Source of the DNA: Porites lutea
Taxonomy: Eukaryota > Cnidaria > Anthozoa > Scleractinia > Poritidae
NCBI RefSeq assembly: GCF_958299795.1
Contig: NC_133208.1
Span: 30,716,095 to 30,780,094 of the forward strand
Direction of reading: 5' to 3'
DNA: 64,000 bases
Both the position numbers and the translations under genes were made by a program. Under the pieces are notes generated by a model, which was given only the letters and a program-made list of their open reading frames with translations, made no database searches and was not told where the DNA came from. How positions within the stretch are numbered: the stretch's first letter is position 1; every line of letters starts with the position of its first letter. Below are positions 21,883 to 32,381 of this stretch, piece after piece.

Positions 21883-22526
21883 AAAAAATCTTTTTGCAGA
21901 CGGAATCTTGAGACATGTGACGCTTTTCCGAAGCAGGATAATGGAGGGACGATATCTATTTTTCCTCATCGTCTCTGCTTACGTTGATCTTCCATTTAAA
22001 TGTTTTTTAATTTCTTTTTAATTATTTGTTATTTACAATCTTAGTTTACAGTTTATGACGAAAAGTTTTGGAATGCTTTTCTTTGATTTATCCCCTTTTT
22101 GACGCCATCAAGGCAATGTGGCGTTTTACTTTGTTCACACTAGAAAACATGATCCACGGTAGAGAATAATCATCCATATTGGGGAGGTGGTGTCCTTTTA
22201 GAGTTTGTTTTAAGGTGTTCGTCAACGGAGGAAACGTTTCTATGGCAACCGATTTTTGCAGTCATGCTTTGAAAAATTTGCATTTTTTACTTAACTTCAT
22301 CGTATTTCAAAGTTTCCTTATTAATCTATTAGCTTACATACTTTTAATCTACTAAATTTATTATAACCGTAACGTAATTTTAACGTTGCAGGATTGATTT
22401 AAAACGGCAAAACTGCGCATGTTAGATTTAGGTTGAGCTGACATGTCAACTGATCATGAGTTGTGATATTTTGCTTTTGTCACAAATGCCTTAATGTGTA
22501 TATGAAATAAATCATATGTGAGAACA
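21883..22526. other. 3' flank of type B receptor, unit 1
   Basis: This is shared with 27647-28063, 28130-28783 and 33339-34960. It runs to GAGAACAGCGG, where the sequence switches abruptly into the middle of a receptor gene. It probably contains the 3' untranslated region. No other gene is seen. Confidence 0.6.
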
Positions 22527-23105
22527 GCGGGAAAGTCGCTTTTGTTGTTGTCTATCGCTTGGTTTTCTGTTGCTTGCTACGCAGCAGTCTCTCGCCTGGC
22601 TGGTCTTCAAGCGTACGAATTTGTACCAGGGTACGCTCAGTGCTCCATTGCTCATCTCAGCAAGATAGGAAAAACGATCAGTTATAGCATTGTTCTTGTT
22701 TTCTTTTTTTTAACCCCACTCATAGCTACTCTTTTTAGCTACACAAGGGTCGCGAAAGTGATCCGACAACACAACGTCAATACGTTATCGTCTCTCAGTT
22801 TACATGAGATCAATCGCAGTAAATCTCTTTTCGCAATTGTGTTTGCGTTCATGATTTGCTGGATCCCATTTTGGGTTATCGTTGTTTTACGGCGTTTCCG
22901 TCTAGTTGCGATGATGCCACGAAGCGTTAAACTACTTTGCATGTTTTTCCTCTATCTATCAAACACAATAAATCCGTTTATATACGCTGGGATGAATCCT
23001 GTATTCAGAAGAGAGTTCCAAAATATCCTCTTCTGCAGACGAAATCGGTGTAATGTTGTCATTTCAACTTCTGGCAAAAAAAGAAACAACAACGAACTGA
23101 TATGA
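22527..23105 (+). pseudogene. 5'-truncated GPCR half, TM4-TM7 (unit 1/2 junction)
   Basis: Open sequence begins at a point equivalent to residue 129 of the type A receptor (GKSLLLLSIAWFSVACYAAV) and continues through TM4, the second loop, TM5, TM6 (CWIPFWV) and TM7 (NPFIYAGMNP). There is no N-terminal half and no ATG at the front of the frame (only GTG), so it cannot make a seven-TM receptor. The C-tail matches the type A gene until an A-run (GGCAAAAAAAG) shifts the frame, giving NNNELI instead of the normal end. The body is otherwise open, so the truncation is recent or was followed by gene conversion. Confidence 0.85.
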
Positions 23106-23407
23106 GGTTTTAGATACCTCCTCGGCATGTCATGTTTCGATTCTACTTTTCCTAAATTTTCTCCTCCTTTGTCCTTTTCTCAAAAAACTAAACTTAGCGT
23201 TAGCTATTTTGACGTCAACGTGGTTTGAGATAACAATATTCCAGGCAATGTATGAAATGAATTTTTTTTATATGATATGAATCTTTGCACATATGATCAA
23301 CGGGGCGATCCATTTATTTGATAACACCCTCCGAGTTATATTCAACGAATGCTTCCCCGTGATCAAGGTGTCTTCAAGGGAACCCCCCCCCCCTTATATG
23401 TCGCCAC

Positions 23408-24210
23408 TGGTTAAACACCTGTGTACCATCAGAAATAGGAACGCCAAGAAATGCTGACCGACAAGCAAAGATAAATGAGCTAATCGGCAACAACCAAGTG
23501 GAGGCTGTACGTAATGGAAATAGAAAACATGGAACTGGGACCAAGGGTTGGTGGAATACTGTAAGCAAAATCATCGGCAGAGAGTCTAAGGCATTAAAAC
23601 ATCAGCCCTGTTATCAACCCTGAAAACATAAACCTTTTCTTTCAAATGAAATAATACAATAAGATTGAGTGGCTGAAACTTTTGGGAAATGCTTTCTAAG
23701 AAGATCCTCGTTATTGGACTGGTTTACTTTCTAGAGCTGCAGGTCGACAGTATATTCTTAAAAGATACAAGTATTATGGGTACACTAAAGATCAGCTTAA
23801 CTTAGTGAACTTTTCGAATCTTTGACAATGTCATTATTTCTGTATGGATTAAAAGTGTGGGGCTCTGCCTATCAAAACAAACATTTAGATCGGATTGACG
23901 GCTTATTCCGTCGAGGCTATCGTTTTGGCTATACAAACAACTTGAGATCACTTTGATATGATGCGTAGGGACAGTAGCATGGCTACTTGCTTCCAAATAA
24001 GCGTAATAGAGTTCTTAGAGAAAGGGGTCATGACTTGATGCTCCTTAGAGTAAAAACGGAACGATTCAAATGACGGGCTTTTGTAAATAGGTGTCTTTTT
24101 AACGATATATTTTTTAATTTTCTATTACATTTGATAGGTATTTTAGCTTAGCTTAGTTAGTCATTGATTGTAAAGCCACACGTTTGTTGTGACCGGTTTC
24201 TTAATAAAGA
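23408..24210 (+). mobile_element. Internally deleted LINE fragment, unit 2
   Basis: This is the same defective non-LTR fragment as at 17575, with the same missing reverse-transcriptase core (RKHGTGTKGWWNTV upstream; YGLKVWGSAYQNKHLDRIDG downstream). Unit-specific small changes have accumulated. A poly(C) tract at 23382-23391 sits just upstream. Confidence 0.75.
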
Positions 24211-24365
24211 CTTCTATATGTTTAGGATGTCACCAAAGGGGTATATAACCAACGGTAATTTTCCTTAGGTGCTTAATTCGTCTTGAAATACACATTTTTT
24301 GGAGACTTTTAACATTTTGTTACAGAGACCAACTGCCATTGGTTCTCCCGTACCAAGTGACATTA

Positions 24366-24671
24366 GGGAGTTTAAGATAGGGCGACTACGTACGGACTAC
24401 GACTACGGTTAAACATGCTACTGTGCATGATCAAAATCACGTGACTGTTCATTTTAAGATCACATGCAAAACTGACTTGCATTTTTGTGAACTGTGATGA
24501 AAACAAGAAAATCTTTGCGTGTTGTTTCATTCTCCGCCTCTTCCCTCGTAGTCTACTGTCGATCTGTAGTGCAATCTTAACGTTCTATATTTGCACGACT
24601 CAACCCTGTGCTACAAACAAAGGACAACGCTCGTCCAGCCGAAGTTTGTAGTCCATAGTCTCCGTATCTTA
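24366..24671. repeat. MITE present only in array unit 2
   Basis: Unit 1 reads CAGTGACATTGCTTCCGGGG continuously near 18895. Here about 306 bases are inserted between GACATT and GCTTTCGGGG. Ends are imperfect inverted repeats built on TTTAAGATA (left GAGTTTAAGATAGGGCGACTAC; right end complement CATTTAAGATACGGAGACTA). Family unknown. Confidence 0.65.
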
Positions 24672-25140
24672 AATGCTTTCGGGGTGCAGCCCTTGCAGCG
24701 TGCTAGCCGCTTCATGAAGTGTGATTATTTTTTGTCCGCCGACCACGTAAAACATTGTTTTGATTCAATTGACCTACTTGTGTAATAGATCTTTGCCCTA
24801 CTTATTAAACAGTAACTTAAAGTGGCTTTACAGCAATCATATTTTGCACCCGGTTGCCTTCATCAGGTGAAGTGATGTGACAGAGCTTAATGTTCCTAGA
24901 TACTCTCCCGTATTTTACTGCAGTGAGCACAGTAACATAAAACTATTAACGTAAGATTTAAACTGTGGGAGTAAACTGCAACCGTTCCCAATAATTTTCC
25001 TGACAACAGCTGAACTAAAGTTCAAAAAAATTAAAAGAAAAGCAACGAAACTTTACTAAGTTGCGTTTACGTCACGAAGACCGCCTAAAGGGCTTTTATT
25101 GTTACTTAGATTTAGAATTATGTTTTTTAAAACTCGTATG

Positions 25141-25300
25141 GAGCGTTTTCACGCCGTGACCAGCATCTATGCAAATTTACCGGAACAAAAGAAAGCCGGT
25201 TTGCACAAAAAAGAAGACTACTTTGGAACTCCAACATATCCGCCATTTTAATTTCTTGGAAGACCAATATGGCCGCCGTGACGTCATGTGAAAATACTCT
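25141..25300. repeat. MITE, GAGCGTTTTCACG ends (array unit 2)
   Basis: This is the unit 2 counterpart of the element at 19345-19504. It carries the same internal TATGCAAATTTACCGG and GTGACGTCATGTGAAAA blocks. Confidence 0.7.
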
Positions 25301-25304
25301 ATTG

Positions 25305-25305
25305 C

Positions 25306-25348
<43 letters not shown>

Positions 25349-25860
25349 TCAAAACCGTGCAATAGATAAAGTCCAGAATCTGGGAAATGAAAGGAGGTAC
25401 ATATACAAAGACCCTCGCCAAGATTCAGGTCAGAGGAATATTTCGTATACGAGATATCCGAAGAAATGTTTTACGCCGTGCTGGTGCTCACCTGGATGAG
25501 CTCGAATATATGGCGGACGGAAACCAGCAGAAACATCTGTTACCGAGTTTTGCTACAAAAGCGTGAATTTATTCTTCGAGAAACTCATAAACATTAAAGT
25601 AATACTTTTTATAACCCATGAACTGTTTATATAGCAAAATTTCCTGAAATAGGTCATTTTTTAACCTACATGACACGCTCTCTTGGCGCGTCACGCAAAA
25701 GCTTAGAAATTCAAGCGTTACTATTCTATCACAAAACCAAGAACCCTTTTGAAGCGAATGAAAATTAGTTTTCGGCTGCTCTAATGCATCGTAAAAGTAA
25801 AATCTCGGTAGGATCGATAGTTTTTAGTTTGAATTTTAGTGACGTCATGTGAAAACCAAC
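25305..25860. repeat. Unit 2-specific insertion with TTG(C/T)TGGTTTTCA ends
   Basis: About 550 bases interrupt a sequence that is continuous in units 1 and 3 (TCTATTCTTTCGTCGAAG near 19503 and its match near 31431). The left end reads TTGCTGGTTTTCAGTGTCAC, and the reverse complement of the right end reads TTGTTGGTTTTCACATGACG, so it looks like another nonautonomous inverted-repeat transposon that landed beside the older MITE. No coding content is recognised. Confidence 0.6.
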
Positions 25861-26325
25861 AATACTTTCATCGAAGTCTTGTTTCTGCGATCTTAACCAC
25901 GCAGAAAATTCGTGGTTTTTAAGCTCTTCTTAAATGACAACGAATTACGAATTTGTTTCCTGTGTTTTTATATTATAATGGTGCACATCTTAATTTAAAA
26001 CAGCTTAATGTTACTTGCTCTAGAAAACACCTCTATACACCTCTCTGCAATTCGAGTAACTCTCTTAGGTTTAATTCCTTTTCACTAGAGAAAGTACATC
26101 TGACGAACGGCCTAACGAAACTGCTTGCCGATAGACGTTGCAACAGCCAACGCGTTGAGCATTGTATTTCAGAACGTTCGATTAAGACACCTTTTTATTT
26201 CATTTAAGATATGCAGGGTACCGGTAAACGATCAGGGGAAGAAAGGCAATCGAAAACCTCACGGTGGTTGATTATAGAGTGTTTTTAACATACCAATAAA
26301 CATCTAAAGACTAAAAATAAGTATA
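25861..26325. other. Spacer of array unit 2
   Basis: This is colinear with the sister units at 19510-20080 and 31435-32015. No gene is evident; the open frame at 25953-26207 is not preserved in the sister copies. Confidence 0.5.
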
Positions 26326-26686
26326 GGATGTTACTGATTTTAGTTTACGTCGCAACCACTTGGGCCGAAGTCACGCAACAATCTCAGACCCCCTAATGCA
26401 GGTGCTTTGATCTTAAAAGACACAACGTATAAAGTACGGTGTCGGGCTGTTACTTTGGCTCCCATCTTCCGGTTAGAAACTCGTTAAAGAAAGCCGAAAA
26501 TGAAAGCCTCTGTATCGCAATGGACAGCTATTTGCATAAACCTGGGAGCACTGCGTTGACAAGGAAGTACGCGTTGACCAATGATGACCTCTGTCAAAAC
26601 TGGCTTTGCTGAATAATTCAAGTCCAGTGTATATACTATATTGAACATTTACTACATTTATCCTTGCAGACATCTTTGTTATTGTA
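26326..26686 (+). promoter_or_regulatory. Conserved upstream block of type B receptor (unit 2)
   Basis: This matches the block before the other two type B receptors. It carries an ATTTGCAT octamer at 26530-26537 (the POU-factor site in animals), GACCAATGATGACCTC, a TATATA-like run near 26629-26640 and an acceptor-like CCTTGCAG just before the ATG. Function is inferred from conservation. Confidence 0.45.
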
Positions 26687-27646
26687 ATGGCGGACAGTCT
26701 GAGCTCTCGCAGTTCCTCCCTTATCACCGTGGAAGTAACCTCACTCGTAATTTTGAACGTTCTGTCATTAGCAGGAAATATCTTGGTTTGTATGTCCGTT
26801 TACAAGAACGTACGATTACGCACAACAACCAATCTGTATATCATCGCCTTGGCTGCAAGTGATCTGCTCTCTGCGGTCTTTGTAATGCCTATTGGTATTG
26901 GCGTGCTTATTACTGGCGAATGGATCTTCGGCGAAGCAATCTGTCAACTTCACGCCTTCTTCAGTCTGTTTGTCATCTACATTTCTCCGGTGACTATGGG
27001 TTTAACAGCAGTTAACAGATACGTCAGGATATGCAGGTCAACCCAGCAATACGACAGATTTTTTTCAGCGAGAAAGTCACGTTTGTTGTTGGCCATGGTT
27101 TGGTTTTCTGTTGCTTGCTACACAGTAGTCCCTCGCCTGGCTGGTCTTCAAGCGTACGAATTTGTACCAGGGTACGCTCAGTGCTCCATTGCTCATCTCA
27201 GCGAGATAGGAAAAACGATCCATTACAGCATTGTCCTCATTTTTTTTTTTTTAACCCCGCTCATAGCTACTCTTTTGAGCTACAAAAGGGTCGCGGAAGT
27301 GATCCGTCAACACAACATCAACGCATCATCGTCCATTAGCTCACATGAGATTAAGATCAGCAAATCTCTCTTTGCAGTGGTGTTTGCATTCATGATATGC
27401 TGGATCCCTTTTTGGATTATCGTTGTCTTACGGCGCTTCAAGCTCGTTGCGACGATGCCACGAAGTGTTGAACTTTTCTGCATGTTTCTCCTCTACCTGT
27501 CCAACACAATAAATCCCTTTATTTACGCCGGGATGAATCCTGTATTCAAAAAAGAATTTCGAAATCTCCTCTGCTGCGGGCGAAATCGCCGTGAATTTGC
27601 CATTTCATTTTCCAGTAGAAAAGAGATGTCAACTGATGAGGTTTAG
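26687..27646 (+). CDS. Melatonin-receptor-like GPCR, array type B mosaic (unit 2)
   Basis: This is an intronless 319-residue receptor with D59, C86-C166, NRY, CWIPF and NPFIY. It is a mosaic. From about TM3 to TM5 it reads like the type A gene (FVIYISPVTM, SRLLLAMVWFSVACYTVVPR, SEIGKTIHYSIVL, TLLSYK), whereas the N-terminus and everything from KRVAEVIRQHN to the STDEV end follow type B. At the DNA level the type A stretch spans roughly 26940-27285. One extra Arg lies in the tail (GRNRREFAIS). The frame is fully open, so a working receptor with a type A core and a type B cytoplasmic side is expected. Confidence 0.9.
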   Translation: MADSLSSRSSSLITVEVTSLVILNVLSLAGNILVCMSVYKNVRLRTTTNLYIIALAASDLLSAVFVMPIGIGVLITGEWIFGEAICQLHAFFSLFVIYISPVTMGLTAVNRYVRICRSTQQYDRFFSARKSRLLLAMVWFSVACYTVVPRLAGLQAYEFVPGYAQCSIAHLSEIGKTIHYSIVLIFFFLTPLIATLLSYKRVAEVIRQHNINASSSISSHEIKISKSLFAVVFAFMICWIPFWIIVVLRRFKLVATMPRSVELFCMFLLYLSNTINPFIYAGMNPVFKKEFRNLLCCGRNRREFAISFSSRKEMSTDEV

Positions 27647-28556
27647 ATCCTATCTCTGTACATGCGAAATCTTTTTGCAAACGGAATCTTGAGACATGTG
27701 ACGCTTTTCCGAAGCAGGAAAATGGAGGGATGAAATCTATTTCTCCTCATCGTCTCTGCTTACGTTTATCTTTCATTTAAAAGTTTTTTAATATCTTTTT
27801 TGTTATTTGCAATCTTAGTTTACAGTTTATGACGAAAAGTTTTGGAATGCTTTTCTTTGACTTATCCCGTTTTTGACGTCATCAAGGCAATGTGATGTTT
27901 TATTTTGTTCAAACTAGAAAAATCCACGGTAGAGAATAATCATCCATATTGGGGAGGTGGTGTCCTTTTAGAAGTTTTTTTTAAGGTGTTCGTCAACGGA
28001 GACGTTTCTCTGGCAACGGATTTTTGCAGTCATGCTTTGAAAAATTTGCACTTTTTACTTAAATAGCTGCGGGCGAAATCGTGAATTTGCCGTTTCATTT
28101 TCCAGTAGAAAAGAGATGTCAACTGATGAGGTTAAGATCCTTTCTATGTACATGCGAAATCTTTTTGTAGACGGCTTCTTGCATGAGACATGTGACGCTT
28201 TTCCGAAGCAGAAAAATGGATGGATGAAATCTTTTTTTCTCCTCATCGTCTCTGGTAACGTTATTCTTCCATTTAAATGTTTTTTAATTTCTTTTTAATT
28301 ATTTGCAATCTTAGTTTACAGTTTATGACGAAAAGTTTTGGAATGCTTTTCTTTGACTTATCCCCTTTTTGACGTCATCAAGGCAATGTGGCGTTTTACT
28401 TTGTTCAAGCTAGAAAAATCCACGGTAGAGAGTAATCACCCATATTGGGGAGGTGGTGTCCTTAAGAAGTTTTTTTAAGGTGTTCGTCAACGGAGACGTT
28501 TCTCTGGCAACCGATTTTTGCAGTCATGCTTTGAAAAAATTGAATTTTTTACTTAA
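27573..28556. repeat. Local tandem duplication of receptor 3' end
   Basis: The segment from about 27573 (GCTGCGGGCGAAATC in the receptor tail) to 28063 is repeated at about 28064-28556. The second copy therefore holds a stray receptor C-terminus (TGCGGGCGAAATCGTGAATT to the ATGTCAACTGATGAGG end) plus its 3' flank, without the rest of the gene. The junction reads TTACTTAAAT followed directly by AGCTGCGGGCG. The stray 25-codon tail is not a gene. Confidence 0.85.
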
Positions 28557-28783
28557 ATACGTCGTATTTCAAGGTTTCCTTATTAATCTATTAGCTTACA
28601 TACTTTTAATTTACTAAATTTATTATAACCGTAACTTAATTTTGACGTTACAGGATTGATTTAAAAAAGGAAAAACTGCGCATGTTAGATTTAGGTTGAG
28701 TTGACATGTCAACTGGGTTGTGTTATTTTGCTTTTGTGACAAATGCGTTAATGTGTATATGAAATAAATCATATGTGAGAACT

Positions 28784-29308
28784 GCGGGAAAGTTGCTTTT
28801 GTTGTTGTCTATCGTTTGGTTTTCTGTTGCTTGCTACGCAGTAGTCCCTCGCCTGGCTGGTCTTCAAGCGTACGAATTTGTACCAGGGTACGCTTAGTGC
28901 TCCATTGGTCATCTCAGCAATATAGGAAAAACGGTCAATTACAGCATTGTTCTTATTTTCTTTTTAACCCCGCTCATAGCTACTCTTTTTAGCTACACAT
29001 GTACAAGGGTTGCGAAAGTGATCCGACATCAAAACATCAATGCGTTATCGTCTCTCAGTTTACATGAGATCAATCTCAGTAAGTCTCTTTTCGCAAATGT
29101 TTTTGCGTTCATGATTTGCTGGATCCCATTTGGGGTTATTGTTGTTTTACGGCGCTTTCGTCTCGTTGCGATGATGCCACGAAGCGTTGAACTACTTTGC
29201 ATGTTTTTCTTCTATCTATCAAACACAATAAACCCGTTTATATACGTTGGGATGAATCCTGTATTCAGGAGAGAGTTCCAAAATATCCTCTTATGCAAAT
29301 CGGTGTAA
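28784..29308 (+). pseudogene. 5'-truncated GPCR half, TM4-TM7, decayed (unit 2/3 junction)
   Basis: This has the same breakpoint as the half-gene at 22527 (GAGAACTGCGGGAAAGTTG). Homology covers TM4 to TM7 and a type A tail. It is more decayed than its sister: an in-frame TAG at 28895-28897 replaces the Gln of GYAQC, six bases are inserted near 28996, and a small deletion at 29292 removes part of the tail. CWIPFGV and YVGMNP replace conserved CWIPFWV and YAGMNP. No functional product is expected. Confidence 0.88.
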
Positions 29309-29689
29309 TGTTGTCATTTCAACTTCTGGCAGAAAAGAAACAACAACGAACTGATGACTGAGGTTTTAGATGCCTCCTCAGCATGTCATGTTTCGATTCT
29401 ACTTTTCCTAAATTTTCTCCTCATTTGTCCTTTTCTCAAAAACTAAACTTAGCGTTAGCTATTTTGACGTCAAAGTAGTTTGAGATATCAATATTCCAGG
29501 CAATGTATGAAATGAATTTTTTTATACGATATGAATCTTTGCATGTATATGATCATCGAGGCGATTCACTTATTTGATAACACCTTCACAGGTATATTCA
29601 ACGAATGCTTTTCCCTGATAAAGGTTAAGGTGTCTTCGAGGGACCTCCCTTCCCCCCCCCCCCCCCCCAAATTATATGTTGCCACTGGT

Positions 29690-30425
29690 TAAACACCTGT
29701 GTACCATCAGAAATAGTAACGCCAAGAAATGCTGACCTGCAAGCAAGGATAAATGACCTAATCCGCAACAACCAAGTGGAGGCAGTATGCAATGGAAACA
29801 GAAAACATGGAACTGGGACCAAGGGTTGGTGGAATACTGTAAACAAAATCATTGGCAGAGAGTCTAAGGCACTCAAACATAAGCCCTTTAATAAACCCTG
29901 AGGACATAAACCTTTTCTCTCAAATGAAATAATACAATAAGATTGAGTGGCTGAAACTTTTGGGAAATGCTTTCCATGCAGATCCTCGTAATTGGACTTC
30001 TTTACTTTCTAGAGCTGCTGGTCGACTGTATATTCTTAAAGTGTGAAAGTATTATGGGTACACTAAAGATCAGCTTAGTAAACTTTACGACTCTTTCAAT
30101 GTCATTATTTCTGTATGGATTAAAAGTGTGGGGATCTGCCTATCAAAGCGAACATTTAGATCGGATTAACGGCTTATTTCGACGAGGCTATCGTTTTGGC
30201 TATACAAACAACTTGAGATCATTTTGATATCTGATGTAATTAAGAATACGAAGGGACAGTGATCTTTTCAACAGAATCACAAGTGACACTGGTCATATGT
30301 ATAGCATGGGGTTAACCTTTTTTTAATTTTCTATGGCATTGATAGGTATTTAAGCTTAGCTTAGCTAGTCATTGATTGCAAAGCCACACGTTTGTTGTGT
30401 CTGCATGGTTTCTTAATAAAGACTT
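29690..30425 (+). mobile_element. Internally deleted LINE fragment, unit 3
   Basis: This is the third copy of the defective non-LTR fragment, with the same core deletion. The downstream part translates to YGLKVWGSAYQSEHLDRING and RRGYRFGYTN, typical of the ORF2 C-terminal region. It is preceded by a poly(C) tract at about 29650-29667. The tail after VKTERFK-like sequence is shortened relative to unit 1. Confidence 0.75.
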
Positions 30426-31272
30426 CTTTTAAAGACTTCTGTATGTTTGGAATGTCACCAAAAAGGTTATATAACCAACGTTTTATACTACTTTGTTTAA
30501 ATCAAGCTAGCGTAATGTAGTCGATTATGTCATATAAAATTCACGGAGAAGAAAAATTAAGTTATTCCATTAAATACCACGAATGAGGTTTTTTTAAAAA
30601 ACATCTCTTTGGAGGATTCCTCCAAGCCTTGATTTATTGGCATAATGCCGTTATCTCGAACGACGTAAATCTGTGCGACACTTTTTGGTACTGGTGGTAT
30701 TTGTTAATTTTGTCTTAGAACTGGTAATGCATATTGAGGTAATTTTCCTTGAGTGCTTGATTCGTCTTGAAATATACATTTTTTGGAGACTTTTAATATT
30801 TTATTACAAGACCAACTGGCATTGGTTCTCCCGTACCCAGTGACATTGCTTCCGAGGTGCAGCCCTTGAAGCGTGTTAGCCGCTTCATGAAGTGTGATTG
30901 TTTTTTGTCGGCCGACCACGTAAAACAATTGGTTTTGATCCAATTGACCTACTTGTGTAATAGATCTTTGCCCTACTTAGTAAAGTCAGTAAACATTAAC
31001 TAAAAGTGGCTTTACAGCAATCATATTTTGCACCCGCTGCCTTCATCAGGTGAAGAGATGTGAGCTTAATGTTCCTAGATACTCTCCCGTATTTTACTGC
31101 AGAGCACAGTTGCATAAAACTATTAACGTGTAAGATTTAAACTGAGGGAGTATAAACTGCAACCGTCCCCAATAATTTTTCTGACAACAGCCGAGCTAAA
31201 GTTCAAAGGAATTAAAAGGAAAGCAACAAAAGCGCTTTTATTGTTACCTAATTATGTTTAATAACTCGCATG
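30426..31272. other. Spacer of array unit 3
   Basis: This is noncoding, colinear with 18476-19340 in unit 1. Unit 2 lacks roughly 260 bases of it near 24250. Confidence 0.5.
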
Positions 31273-31431
31273 GAGCGTTTTCACGCCGTGACCAGCATCT
31301 ATGCAAATTTACCGGAACAAAAGAAAGCCGGTTTGCTTAAAAAAGAAGACTATTTTGGAACTCCAACGTGTCCGCCGTTTTATTGTCTTGGAAGACCAAT
31401 ATGGCCGCCGTGACGTCATGTGAAAATGCTC
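31273..31431. repeat. MITE, GAGCGTTTTCACG ends (array unit 3)
   Basis: This is the unit 3 counterpart of 19345-19504 and 25141-25300, with the same internal blocks. Confidence 0.7.
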
Positions 31432-32019
31432 TTTTCTTTCATCAAAGTCTTGTTTCTGCTATCAGTTAACCACGCAGAAAATTAGTGGCTTTTTAAATCT
31501 TGGCCAAGCTCTTCTTAAATGATAACGAATTACAAGAGTTCCGATAACTGACGACTCGTGTATTGTTTAATTTAAAAAATGTTATCATTTGTCCGTACGA
31601 AAAAAAAAGTTCATAGTATTTGTTAATAAGTTGCCTCTGGATCTGTTTTTATATTATATTGGTGCACATCTTTATTTAAAACATGCAGCTTATATCACTT
31701 GCTCTAGAAAACACCTCTCTACAATTCGAGTAGCTCTCTTAGATTTCATTCCTTTTAACTCTGCAGTATTTTAGAGACTGGCCTATCAAAACTGCGTGCC
31801 GATAGACGTTGCAGCAGCCATCGCGTTGAGCATTGTATTTCAGCCGTAAACGTTCGCTTAAGACACGTTTTTATTTGATTTAAGACATGCAGCGTACCAG
31901 TAAATGATCAGGGGAAGACAGGCAATCGAAAACCTAGCGGTGGTTAATTATAGCTAGAGTATTTTTAACATATCAATAGACCTCTAAAGACTGAAAAACT
32001 ATTTTAAGTACTAAAAAAT

Positions 32020-32381
32020 AAATATAGGATGTTATTGATTTTAGTCTACCTCGCAACCAGTTGGGCCGAAGTCACGTAACACTCTCAAACCCCACTAGTG
32101 CAGGTGCTTTGATCTTAAAAGATACAACGTATAAAGTACGGTGTCGGGGTGTTACTTTGGCTCCCATTTTCCGGTTGGAAACTCGTCAAAGAAAGCCGAA
32201 AATGAAAGCCTTTGTGTAGCAATGGACAGCTATTTGCATAAACCTGGGATTACCGCCCTGATAACGAAGTACGGATTGACCAATGATGACCTCAGTCAAA
32301 ACTGGCTTTGCTGAATAATACAAGTCCAGTGTATATTGAACATTTACTACATTTATCCTTGCAGACATCTTTGTTATTATA
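32020..32381 (+). promoter_or_regulatory. Conserved upstream block of type B receptor (unit 3)
   Basis: This is the third copy of the upstream block. It has an ATTTGCAT octamer at 32232-32239, TTGACCAATGATGACCTCAG, a GTATATT run at 32330-32336 and CCTTGCAG before the ATG. Unit 3 lacks the mariner-like insertion found in unit 1. Confidence 0.45.
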
